Below, piece by piece: positions 34,845-44,486 of a stretch of DNA of 64,000 nt. The DNA comes from Forficula auricularia. Taxonomy: Eukaryota > Arthropoda > Insecta > Dermaptera > Forficulidae. Below the pieces are notes generated by a model that saw only the letters and a program-made list of their open reading frames with translations, was not told the DNA's origin and did not search any database. Position 1 is the first letter of the stretch. The number at the start of each line of letters is the position of its first letter. Location of the stretch: assembly GCA_024734495.1 (NCBI GenBank), contig JALMQS010000136.1:6090215-6154214 (forward strand), given 5' to 3'. A program made the position numbers and the translations under genes.

Positions 34845-34962
34845 GTCAACAGCACACGGTGTTCCCAGGCGGTCACCCATCCAAGTACTGACCGCGCCCA
34901 ATGATGCTTAACTTCGGTGATCGGACGAGAACCGGTGCTTTCATCATGGTATGGACGTTGAC
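34845..34962 (-). pseudogene. 5S rRNA-like head of the SINE
   Basis: GTCAACGTCCATACCATGAT ... GAAGTTAAGCATCATTGGGC ... GGATGGGTGACCGCCTGGGA ... TGTTGAC is a nearly full-length 5S rRNA of about 118 nt. The internal control region that drives Pol III is intact by eye. Its fusion to a tRNA-like unit and the missing terminator show that it is a SINE part and not a 5S gene. Confidence 0.9.
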
Positions 34963-35109
34963 TAATGGTATGGACGTTGACAATGATTGATTTCTCCTTA
35001 TAAATTATCAACTCTGCTATTCTCGGAAAACTCACTCTTATATACCTGCCCTTTAATTTGATCACAGTTATGATAAAAGAAAACCCTTTTACTATATATC
35101 AGCATTAAT

Positions 35110-35870
35110 TTGTTTTACTTGGTCACTTTCTGAAGCAGCGGGTTGTGGGCGAGAACATTTTTGACTTTAATTTCTCCCTTCATTGGGGGAAAACAATATG
35201 CTTGTGGTTGGCTACTCACTGGATATCATACATAATTGCCCCCCTTTTTTACTTTATCCAATGCGAAGCATGGGAGAAAGTATTGGAATCGCTCTCGCGG
35301 CAAGCGCGACTTCAAAGGGTCCTCAGGTAAAGACTACGGAACCCATAGACTCAATTAAGGTCACAAATTGAAGTATTCAATGAAATTGAATTTTAGCACG
35401 TGACGGTTTTGCCAAAAATTACCTGGAATCTCGTCGAGAGGCCAAAAAGTGCCATTTTTTTGGAAGTGCGTGGGGATGTATGTATGTATGTATGTGTGTG
35501 TGTTATCGTTTTTTTCGTCCACGATTTCTTCCACACCTTTGCGCTGATTGAAATGAAATTGAAAACCTACCATTAGTTTAACAAAATGAAGCGCTGATTA
35601 GTTTTTGGTACATATCGGTCCACAAACATTAGTACTTTATTTCAGTACTTTTTTAGTTTTTTCTAAATATCTTGAAAATGACTTAACCAATTTTGATGAA
35701 ATTTAATATCCTAATTAAGTACCTTGGGGTCCACAAAAAAGGTTAAATAAAGTTTTTAGTAAAATTATATCTTAAAGTACTTTACTCAAGAACATATTAA
35801 TATTTCAAATGAATTTGGATAAAGTTTAGCAACGATCCGTTGCAGTTTATTTTATAGTTGCTTTCCATTC
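35110..35870. repeat. Interspersed repeat, TATG microsatellite and shared block
   Basis: 35475-35505 is a TATG/TG microsatellite. 35789-35860 (AACATATTAATATTTCAAAT, TAGCAACGAT) recurs at 63853-63920. The rest shows no exon. Confidence 0.5.
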
Positions 35871-36360
35871 GACGCTGAATATAAAATGGAAATAAATTCT
35901 ACCATTTGTCTGATATGAGGCTGAGCCTCGAAGCCTTGCTTTCTTCTTTGTCTTCTAAAACCCCCCCTTATGCCCCTCTCCCATAACATTTGGACGCTCT
36001 TGTAAATTCCTGCCAACTTAATTTTAATACTTCCTGTGTAAAAAATAAATAAATATTTTAATTATATTAGCTTGGAATATTATTATTATTATTATGACAT
36101 TTTTATTAGATATAGGGGAATAGAAAATTTTATATTATTAATCTCTCTCTCTCTCACCATATGCTAAAAAGAATACAAAAAAACAATGTTAAAATTTCAT
36201 AATTGCCCTAAACATCTTTTAAGACCATAAAAGTTGTTGTTATATTATGGCTTCCAAGCATATTCATGAAAATGATTTTACAATATCAATTACTTCGATG
36301 TACATACAATTCCTTTCTATTTGGAGAGCATTCTTTTTAAAAAATTCGTATCTATTAATT

Positions 36361-37546
36361 ACACTGTTTGACAAAAAATTTCTCCCCTTAAATCTAACAA
36401 TGGATTCCGGTAGAGTTTTATATGCTGATTATCATGCAATTTCTCAATTTTTACAACACGTCAGAGTTTTGAGATATTATAGGTCAAAATGACGAAAAAT
36501 GCCATTTTAACCTTATTTTCGAGTCCCATTAAATATTAAACAGCAATATTCGAAATCAAAATATTTCGTTGCCGTAATAGAAAACAGCTTCCTCTTTGAT
36601 TTTCAAATTACCATTTGTTTTTAGCTCAATTAGAACTCGAGTTATATCTAAAAAACTAAAACTACGTGATTTTAAAGGATAATAAACATAGATAAAAACA
36701 TAAGTTTTTAGTCTTTTAGCTATAACTCGAGTTCTAATTGAGCTAAGAACAAGTGGTAATTTGAAAATCAAAGAGGAAGCTGTTTTCTCACATTAAATAT
36801 TAAACAGCAATATTCGAAATCAAAATAATTCGTTGCCGTAATAGAAAACGGCTTCCTCTTTGATTTTCAAATTACCATTTGTTTATAGCTCAATTATAAC
36901 TCGAGTTATATCTAAAAAACTAAAACTACGTGATTTTAAAGGATAATAAACATAGATAAAAACATAAGTTTTTAGTCTTTTAGCTATAACTCGAGTTCTA
37001 ATTGAGCTAAGAACAAGAGGTGATTTGAAAATCAAAGAGGAAGCTGTTTTCTCACATTAAATATTAAACAGCAATATTCGAAATCAAAATATTTCGTTGC
37101 CGTAATAGAAAACGGCTTCCTCTTTGATTTTCAAATTACCATTTGTTTATAGCTCAATTATAACTCGAGTTATATCTAAAAAACTAAAACTAAGTGATTT
37201 TAAATGATAATAAACATAGATAAAAACATAAGTTTTTAGTCTTTTAGCTATAACTCGAGTTCTAATTGAGCTAAGAACAAGAGGTAATTTGAAAATCAAA
37301 GAGGAAGCTGTTTTCTATTACGACAACAAAATCTTTTGATTTCAAATATTGCTGTTTAATATCTAATGGGACACGAAAATAGGTCAAAATGTCCTTTTTC
37401 GTCATTTTGATCGATACTATCTCAAAACTCTGACTTGTTGTAAAAAAATCGAAAAATTGCATGATAATCAGCGTATAAAATTCTACTAGAATCCATTGTT
37501 AGGCTTAGGTGGAGAAATTTTTGTTTAACTTTTGTCGATCAGTGTT
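36361..37546. mobile_element. Palindromic element with a triplicated inner stem
   Basis: Outer arms (ACACTGTTTGACAAAAAATT ... and inverse ending at 37546) enclose three near-identical palindromic units at 36541-36790, 36795-37056 and 37059-37325, each AACAGCAATATTCGAAATCA ... TAACTCGAGTT ... GAAAATCAAAGAGGAAGCTG. The open frame at 36247-36492 and its inverse are not credible genes. Confidence 0.8.
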
Positions 37547-37752
37547 ATTTAGTCCCTGGAGCACCGAACGATGCTCGGTAACTTTTTGCTTCACTTAAAA
37601 GCCATATATTAAGATTATTTTTAATTCAAAATTCTGATGAAAAGGTCGATTGTTTATTTGTTGTTGATATGTTTATTTACTTTCTATCAATAATGAATAC
37701 ATTGTTTTTCCCACGGCAACTTAATTAGTATCAATTAATTAGTTAATATATA

Positions 37753-38650
37753 GGGTCCGCCATCTAACGTTTTTTTTCAACTAGTGCTTATTTCGTGAAT
37801 GGTAACACTTAGCTTATGTTTGATTTGACAGATAATTAGTTTTATCCTTCCGCTGAAAGAATATGGTGACCATCTAATGCGTTTTCGCTTCGCTAATTGG
37901 GCCTGCGATCGACTTACAGAAGATGCCGATTTTGCCAAAAAAATCATATTTTCAGATGAAGCTCATTTTGATCTTGGCGGGTATGTAAACAAGCAAAATT
38001 GTCGCATTTGGGGCACAGAAAACCCGCACGCATACATTGAAAAGCCGAGGCACCCAAAACGAGTCACTGTTTGGTGCGGATTTTGGTCCAGAGGCATAAT
38101 TGGGCCATTTTTCTTCGAAAATGAGCAAGGAGTGGCCGTTACAGTCAATGGCGATCGTTATCGGGCCATGTTGAACGAATTTTTGTTCACAAAGGATATT
38201 GGCAACATTTGGTTTCAACAGGACGGCGCTACGTGCCACACAGCCGAAGCTACACTCGATGTTTTGCGCCCTGTTTTTGAAGATCGCATTATCAGCCGCA
38301 GAGCTGATGTCGTTTGGCCACCTCGGAGCTGCGATTTGACACCGTTGGACTATTATTTGTGGGGTGCCGTCAAAGATAAGTGTTACGCCGACAAGCCAGA
38401 GACAATTGACGCTTTAAAGGACAATATTCGTGAAGCCATTGGTGAAATACAGCTGCACACAATCGATAATGTGCTTAAAAATTGGACCGATCGTGTAGGC
38501 TACTGCATGACCAGCCGAGGCAGCCATTTGAATGAAATTATTTTCCATTATTAACCGGAAGGATTGTACTTTCAAATAAAAAAAGAAATTTGAGAAAATA
38601 TTCAGTAGTTTTTTTTATAGCATTTAAAAAAAAAGTTATTTGGCGGACCC
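37753..38650 (+). mobile_element. Mariner-like element, 5'-deleted, TA target
   Basis: TA flanks both sides; ends GGGTCCGCCATCTAACG and the inverse GTTATTTGGCGGACCC form the terminal inverted repeats. At 898 bp it is shorter than a full mariner-type element, and only the catalytic part of the transposase remains. Confidence 0.85.
37877..38554 (+). CDS. Mariner-like transposase, catalytic domain only (225 codons)
   Basis: An unbroken frame from ATG to TAA with DDE_3-type motifs: FSDEAHFDLGG (Asp27), WFQQDGATCHTA (Asp116) and PPRSCDLTPLDYYLWG (Asp153). There are 36 residues between the second and third Asp and the third is Asp, unlike the 34 of classic DD34D mariners. The N-terminal helix-turn-helix DNA-binding half is absent, so transposition by this protein is not expected even though all catalytic Asp are kept. 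Its GC content is higher than the surroundings. Closest relative in the window is the broken copy at 21414-22079, from a different subfamily. Confidence 0.85.
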   Translation: MRFRFANWACDRLTEDADFAKKIIFSDEAHFDLGGYVNKQNCRIWGTENPHAYIEKPRHPKRVTVWCGFWSRGIIGPFFFENEQGVAVTVNGDRYRAMLNEFLFTKDIGNIWFQQDGATCHTAEATLDVLRPVFEDRIISRRADVVWPPRSCDLTPLDYYLWGAVKDKCYADKPETIDALKDNIREAIGEIQLHTIDNVLKNWTDRVGYCMTSRGSHLNEIIFHY

Positions 38651-38786
38651 TATATATCTAACAATAGTTATTTATATATATAAAAATTTAATATAGTGCA
38701 TAATGTAATTTTTATAAAAAATTCATTAAATATCTACATATAAAACATGGTAATTAATAAAAGCTATTTTTTGTTTGTTTTTCCAG

Positions 38787-38977
38787 GACGTAGCGGCCCG
38801 TGGTTTGGACCTTCCTCATGCCGACTGGGCAGTCCAACTGACCGCGCCTACTACAGTGGCGGATTATGTCCATCGAGTGGGCAGGGTTGCTAGAGCAGGC
38901 GCTGTCGGGAGATCCCTGCTCATGCTGGCACCCTCAGAAGTAGAGTTCTTGAGATCACTCGAGGATCGGCGAGTTCG
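38787..38977 (+). CDS. Exon of a DEAD-box RNA helicase, DDX31/Dbp7 type
   Basis: A T-rich tract and CAG acceptor end at 38786; GTAAGT follows 38977. The 63 codons begin DVAARGLDLPHADWAVQL (helicase motif V) and contain YVHRVGRVARAG (motif VI, the HRxGRxxR arginine fingers) and LLMLAPSEVEFLRSL. The APSE.EFL ending after motif VI is characteristic of the DDX31/Dbp7 group, which works in nucleolar 60S ribosome assembly. The exon is GC-richer than the nardilysin exons. Its neighbours upstream and downstream are not visible within the window, so introns are very large or the assembly is broken here. Confidence 0.85.
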
Positions 38978-39267
38978 GTAAGTTATTAATATTTTTAATA
39001 ATAAGGATGCATCAACAAAATGAGCCACCTTTTCTCGTTAAACACTTCTATTCTTTTTTTTACAACTGATGGTTTGGTGCCTCTTTTTTCCTTCAATCCT
39101 TCAAGATTTGAATGAACAAACACCTCAATAACAAGCCTGTAAATACACTCAAGAACAAAGAAATGGAATCACTTTTTTTTCATTAATTCAATGATATTTT
39201 GTATGTATCTTTGTAATATATTAGAAATTTAAATATTTTTTCTACAAGTTTCATTTTTCAGCATTTA

Positions 39268-39585
39268 ATGGGCCCTCTACACTATGAGCCAAACATGTTG
39301 AACATGTTGGCCACCAGTAAAACGAGTTAATTTGACTGTGCCTCCACACAGTGGTCCAAGAGTTGGGCCAATGTCTATGGCCTTGTGGAAACGACATCTA
39401 GACACTGGGCACTTTCGTTGCCTAACATTGGCCTTCTTTGATATATCGAAAAAACCGCTCCGAAGGCCAACCATCGACAATTTCATCGCCAGCGTCAACC
39501 AATGACCAATAAAAGTCAACCCCCCTCTACACATTGACGTTGGCTTGAATTGGCCCAAGTTGGCTCACAGTGAAGAGGAGGCATA
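39268..39585. mobile_element. MITE with GGGCCCTCTACACTATGAGCC ends
   Basis: Ends TGGGCCCTCTACACTATGAG and the inverse TTGGCTCACAGTGAAGAGGA match as terminal inverted repeats. TTAA precedes the left end and TAAA follows the right, hinting at a piggyBac-type TTAA target that has decayed on one side. Confidence 0.6.
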
Positions 39586-39633
39586 AAATAAATGTAGAAT
39601 GATAACTTAATGGAAATATATTATATTATTATA

Positions 39634-40272
39634 AATGTTTAAAAGGTTGAGACTAAAAGGACCTCGTAGAATGGATGGATAATTCTTGTTAAAAGAAAAA
39701 AATTCCAGCTTAACAGAAGCATTTTCTTTATTTAATTACTACAAACGAGAGACGTTTCAGCCGTGACTCACAGCCATCTTCAGTCTCACTGTTGTAAATG
39801 CAAGTGCGTTTTTATGAAAAACACATTTTCAAACATATGACATGCATATAGGCTCCAACCAGTTCATCAAAATTCAAAAAAAATCAGATTACACAAATAA
39901 AATTCAAAATAAAAATCAAATCAAAATTAAAATAAGATAGATATTTTGTGCAATATGTCAAAGTATTTGTTATAAGATATTGTATTGATTTAATATGATT
40001 TGACAATGTTTTTGTTTGTTGTATTGAGTTTTTTCCTTGGACATTTTCCCTTATTTTAATTTTGATTTTATTTTTATTTTGAATTTTATTTGTGTAATCT
40101 GAATTTTTTTTTTGAATTTTGATGAACTGATGGCTTTGAGTCACGGCTGAAACGTCTCTCGTTTGTACTAATTAAATAAAGAATCTAGTGAAGCTGGAAT
40201 TTTTTTCTTTTAACAAGAATTATCCATTCATTCTACGAGATCCTTTTAGTCTCAACCTTTTAAACATTTATA
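39634..40272. mobile_element. 640-bp palindromic element with hammerhead-like hairpin
   Basis: Arms of about 145 bp (AAAAGGTTGAGACTAAAAGG, CAAACGAGAGACGTTTCAGC and inverse) enclose a second palindrome at 39860-40130 (TCAAAATTCAAAAAAAATCA and inverse). The right arm has lost part of the hairpin (CTGATGGC). Confidence 0.8.
39755..39783 (-). ncRNA. Hammerhead-like hairpin, long stem
   Basis: CTGAAGA, one T, stem GGCTGTG/CACGGCT with loop AGT, then GAAAC. GAGAC before and GTCTC after can close an outer helix. Confidence 0.5.
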
Positions 40273-40486
40273 TTTTGGACCTATCAAGTGACTCCTATTT
40301 ATTATATTATTATATTTGAGAATGAAAATTACATTTAATAACTCGAAAGGGAGGTGATTCCATTTCTTTGCTCGTGAGTGTAGTTTAATTTTGGGGGAAT
40401 TGCTGCTGGTAATAAGTCTCTCCTATCCAAGAAGGAAGAGAGTAATTATTATTCAGGGGTGAAAAATTGAGTTGGAAATCTTGAAT

Positions 40487-40677
40487 CTTAAGGGGCCTAC
40501 AGACTTGCAACTTTGTTGCCAACTAGGTTGCGAGCATGACATGTTACAAAGAATGTTGAAGATCTGTGGGATGACTTTTGCTTACTGATGTTGATGTGCC
40601 TTGTGGTTACAAGGTTAGGTTGCATACTCTGTGGCAAACAAGTTGGCAACCAAGTTGCAAGTCTGTAGGCCTCTTTA
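40487..40677. mobile_element. MITE with GGGGCCTACAGACTTGCAAC ends
   Basis: Ends AGGGGCCTACAGACTTGCAA and inverse with TTGCCAAC continue as inverted repeats of about 35 bp. TTAA at the left edge and TTTA at the right again suggest a TTAA target. Confidence 0.65.
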
Positions 40678-40679
40678 CT

Positions 40680-41430
40680 GATTTCGGGATTGTAGATTGT
40701 AGGACTTAGAGTTATTAAACTCAAAATCAATTTATTGAAAATAGGTTTAGCCTGGCTGCCGAGCGTACCGAGAAATTGCTAATTTGAGTGTGAAGAGTGA
40801 GATTTAAAAGATAAATTTCTAAAACTATCCTAAAATTTGAAAATCTGAACCCTGGGATTAATCGGCTAATCCATTTAGAGAGATTTCTCGTTATACACTA
40901 AAAGCTTCAAATTTTGGGAAATAAAGTAGCGGTTTAATTTGCCAAGGGCAATAAATTAAATAAATGTCCATTGGCGATGGAGAGTGTCCATATGGATCTA
41001 TTAAACGATTGCGGAGCATAGATGCATGAAGGCTTGAGCTTGAGCGATTAGCTCCAGGCCATTAACAGGGCTTGAGGGTTTGAGGCTTTTCGGGCGCCGC
41101 AGCCGGCTAGGGGGGCAGCTGCTCCTCTTGGCCATTCATGCCTTTCTTTTATCCTTCCTTCCAAGCTAAAAACCAATATTTATCGGACAAACTGGGTTGA
41201 AATCTCAGGGAACAGGTTTCCATTTTATTAAAGATTGTTAAAAACATGGTATATTATGTATTTAACGAGCACACGGAATATAACCATCTTCTGGAGAATT
41301 TTGTGGTTAAGAAACATGGGAAAAGATATAAATATATTATATTGCGCAAGATAAGATTAACAATTGAATCGTTGATTGCAGAAATGATACGAGTAAGTAA
41401 ACTGCAGTTCTGAAAAAAAAACAAGGTAAA
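40680..41430. other. Unique-looking DNA, GC island at 41000-41120
   Basis: No exon or repeat recognised. 41000-41120 (GCTCCAGGCCATTAACAGGG, GGGCGCCGCAGCCGGCTAGG) is GC-rich against an AT-rich background. Confidence 0.3.
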
Positions 41431-41479
41431 AACCCGTTTTTTAGAACTTGTGTATAATAAATGAAGAACCTAATGCACA

Positions 41480-42010
41480 AATCACAAAATTTAATAAAAA
41501 CACCAACTTTTTCAATAGTTTTCTAATTAATATATTAAAGAGAATTGTTTTTGATCGCGTTTTTAAACAAGATATATATATCGCTAGACTACTGCTGGTC
41601 GAGGCTATTAAAGTCTGCTGAATCTTAAGTCTGGACCTTAGACCATGAAATATATAGCCATGCCCTCTGCTACTCTCCACACAGAGTGAAGTGAGGCCAA
41701 CATCGCCTACAGATGACGTCACGTTCTCGCATAAATATTTTGGTAATATTAATTTAATATTAATTTGCGATTATTGGAATCCAAAATAAATAATCTAAAC
41801 TACGATAAATTTATCTCAATGTATAATAATTCCTATAGTGGCCATGCTATTTCTGGGTGTTCCTACCTACAGATGACGTCAAGTTCTATAGGAGTTGTTG
41901 GCCTCACCAAATCGACACCAGGCCGTGTCTATATATTTCATGGTCTAAGATCTGGACCAAGAGAAAATGAAAAAGATGTGACCCATTTAGCTATAATCCA
42001 GCATCATTTC
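41480..42010. mobile_element. Relative of the 26430 palindrome split by a MITE
   Basis: 41540-41637 (TGAATCTTAAGTCTGGACC) and 41953-42060 (TCTGGACCAAGAGAAAATG, CCATTTAGCTATAATCC) are the two sides of the 26430 family. Between them 41638-41952 has 20-bp inverted ends TTAGACCATGAAATATATAG, and TCTGGACC occurs on both sides as a likely 8-bp duplication. The insert holds two direct ACAGATGACGTCA words. Confidence 0.65.
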
Positions 42011-42336
42011 GCGATTAGCCCGCATGACGCTTTACACCAAACACTGATATGGATCACCAAATGGATTTGTAATCTGAGATGTGTTATTTCTTACACAGAA
42101 ATATATAAATTCGGATATTATTATTACTTAATATCTGACAAAAATGACCTGCATTCGATTCGCGACCGAATAAAATATAGGAAACTTATGGTTAATTGAT
42201 ACCAACTTTTTCGACAGTAGTTCAAAACTATTTGCTTTAATTGTTTAGGACTTATTGTTTATTATAAATTTTTTATAAAAATAAGATATAAATAGCTATT
42301 GATATATATATTAACTAATTAATTGATACTAATTAA

Positions 42337-42350
42337 GTTGCCATGGTAAC
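42337..42350. promoter_or_regulatory. X-box-like palindrome in a dispersed repeat
   Basis: GTTGCCATGGTAAC fits the degenerate RFX consensus; flanks AATTAGTTAATATATATC-type words (inverse) match the 19399, 24387 and 37707 repeat copies. Confidence 0.4.
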
Positions 42351-42608
42351 AACAATAATATATATTATAAATAAATTACTAAGTAAGTACATATTAGAAC
42401 CAAGAAAAAATGTTTATTTACTTTCTATCAATAATGAATTCATTGTTGTACATTGTTGACCTTCAAGTTGACAAACATATATCCATAAATATAACTTGTG
42501 CCCTTTCTGCAATCAGTGATTCAATTGTCTTTTAACATATGCAATATATGAGCCGAATAGAAGCATTTGAGATATGGACGCTACGAAGAATGCTTCGGAT
42601 CTCCTGGA

Positions 42609-43389
42609 CTGAATATACGAGGATAAGTAAAAAATTACCTACACTTTTCGTTCTACAACTTTATTAAACTAAGATAGGAGGCGGCCACATGCGCATTGAG
42701 TTGGCGCGTCTGTGGTCACGTGTGCGGAATTTAATCACGATCGCGTCAGTTGTCGTCTAGCTACAACAGCATAAGCCAATGCTCGAACTTTGCCTGCGCA
42801 CGCAGTGCGCTTTGATTGAGAGCTTTTTATGAAATATACTTACTTCTAGCTACAACAGCATAAGCATGTCAGCTCCGCTATCAGATTGCACCCAAGAGGA
42901 GCAACGAGGAGTGGTCAGATTTTTGTGATCAGATGGTGTGAAAGGTGATGAAATTCACTGGAGACTTTTGTCACAATACGGGAAAAGTGCTTTATCTCGT
43001 AAAAGCGTTTTTTATGGATCAAAATGTTTAAAAGTGGACGAACGTGCGTACTCTTTGACCACTGACGACAACATTCAGCAAGCTCTAGAGATGATTTCAG
43101 CAGATAGGCGAGTTACCATAGATAAGGTAACATTTTCTTTAAACATTAGTCACGGTTCTGCCTATCCCATTATCCGATTTGCCTCAGACATGGACGTTCG
43201 GGATGCGGTGCAAAAGTGGCTTCATGACCAACCGAAAACCTTCTACCAAGAAGGCATCCGGAAACTTGTGGCTCGCTGGGCCAAGTACATTGCTAAAGGT
43301 GGAGTCTATATCGAAAAATAATGTATCTTTTGTACTCCTATCTTAGTTTAATAAAGTTGTAAATAATTTTTGACTTATCCTCGTACTAA
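42609..43389 (+). mobile_element. Mariner-like element with central deletion
   Basis: Ends TACGAGGATAAGTAAAAAAT and the inverse TTTTTGACTTATCCTCGTA form terminal repeats of about 28 bp, continued by CTACAACTTTATTAAACTAA / TTAGTTTAATAAAGTTGTA. TA is at both edges. A word TCTAGCTACAACAGCATAAGC is directly repeated (42757, 42846). Only both ends of the transposase are left. Confidence 0.75.
42866..43321 (+). pseudogene. Mariner transposase, N- and C-terminus fused, catalytic core deleted
   Basis: Starts at ATG 42866 (MSAPLSDCTQEEQRGVVRFL), is cut by an in-frame TGA at 42926, and continues through IHWRLLSQYGKSALSRKSV and DKVTFSLNISHGSAYPII, the HTH DNA-binding region, then jumps to MDVRDAVQKWLHDQPKTFYQEGIRKLVARW and ends in TAA, the C-terminal end of the family. 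The DDE part is missing with the frame kept across the junction. Such a product could at most bind the inverted repeats. The stop codon makes even that doubtful unless the GTG at 42938 or a later ATG is used. Confidence 0.7.
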
Positions 43390-44095
43390 TCCTGAATACA
43401 ATGTACATACCTATTCTTACTATCCTTATTCAATCTAAATTCATTTAATTTCATGCGCAAATATTTCATAAAATGATTTCACATACAACAAACAAACCAA
43501 CAACCCTATTTTCCATGATCTCTGAATACTTTTATTTAATTAAAAAACAAAAACAATTTATTCTCAGATACTTATATGTGTTTTTCTCCTTCGGGTTAAG
43601 AATTTTTAAATCCTTTTTTTCCCTCTAATCTCTGTTTCGGATCTCTCGATGCAGCCAGTGTGTTAAATCCGTCTGATTATTATTATTTCTCTCAAATTGA
43701 CAGACCGTTAACTGATAAAGGTCTTTTAATTTGAGAAAACCTCACTAGGTGGGAAAAAAGACATTAACGAGATAAATAATCTCTCCAAGTTTTGAATTCC
43801 ATCAAGTTTTCGACATAATAGAATTTCCATACCTTTCTTAAAAGTGTATATATACTAAAATCAAAAAATGATAAAAAAGAATACAAAGTAAGTGAAAATA
43901 GAAAATGTTTTTAATTTACTTTTTAGCCAAAATCCTACTACTAGATGGCAGAGGAGAAATCTTGCATATATAGCCATAGAAATTAATTTTTTTATTGTGA
44001 TGAAAATGACAGTCAGGGTGGGGGAATCTTTGCCCCCCCCCCCCCCCACCTCCAAAGCATTGGTGAACTAAATTTTGTATATGTTTATTTAAAAT
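43390..44095. other. No gene seen
   Basis: AT-rich, apparently non-repetitive except a 15-base C run at 44033-44047. Confidence 0.35.
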
Positions 44096-44099
44096 TATT

Positions 44100-44486
44100 T
44101 TCCATTTTTACTTTACCATACAGGGTATGGTCAAGTATTGTAATCGTGCATGAAAAATGTGGTTTTTTCCTTGTTTTTTTCGAAATATCTCAAAAATGCC
44201 TGAAACTATTTTGATTAAAAAAATTGAGCAAAACCATGGCATTTTGGTCTACAAAAAAGCCCTAAGTAGGGAACATCGAAAAAATTATATTTTTCGAGAT
44301 AATAATTGTTTTGTCAAAATGTCTGTTAGTCTGTGTGTTACCAAATTTTAGGGTCAAAAAATGAAAATATAGGCCCTTGTGCCAAACTCACCCAAATTTT
44401 GTATACATAATCAGTGGGCCCACAGTAATCTAAAAATGCAAAAACTAACCCCCCTCCCCTACATGATTATAAATAATTTTATTTAA
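44100..44486 (+). repeat. TTTACCATACAGGGTATGGT interspersed repeat, left of Helitron
   Basis: Matches 30030-30290 and 15345-15545, then a diverged satellite-type monomer and TGATTATAAATAATTTTATTTAA. The same unit resumes after the Helitron at 45454 with TATTAAATATAAGTGAGG. Confidence 0.7.

Larger units (their letters stand above)
34470..34981 (-). mobile_element. Composite 5S-tRNA SINE with LINE-derived tail
   Basis: Read on -: a duplicated 5S start (34981-34963), a 5S rRNA-like unit (34962-34845), a tRNA-like unit (about 34834-34760), a unique body, a 3' tail (34585-34488) and a poly(A) of about 17 nt. The tail (GATGAGAGAAGGAG on +, CCCCTAAAGGC, ATCGTGAAAAGAA) matches the 3' UTR of the LINE at 52497-52585 in the same relative order. 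SINEs are known to borrow partner-LINE 3' ends, so this LINE family is the likely mobiliser. Confidence 0.85.

Noticed and set aside
34845..34962. Functional 5S rRNA gene
   Set aside because: Fused to a tRNA-like unit, a LINE-type tail and poly(A), with no T-run terminator after 5S; it is a SINE head.
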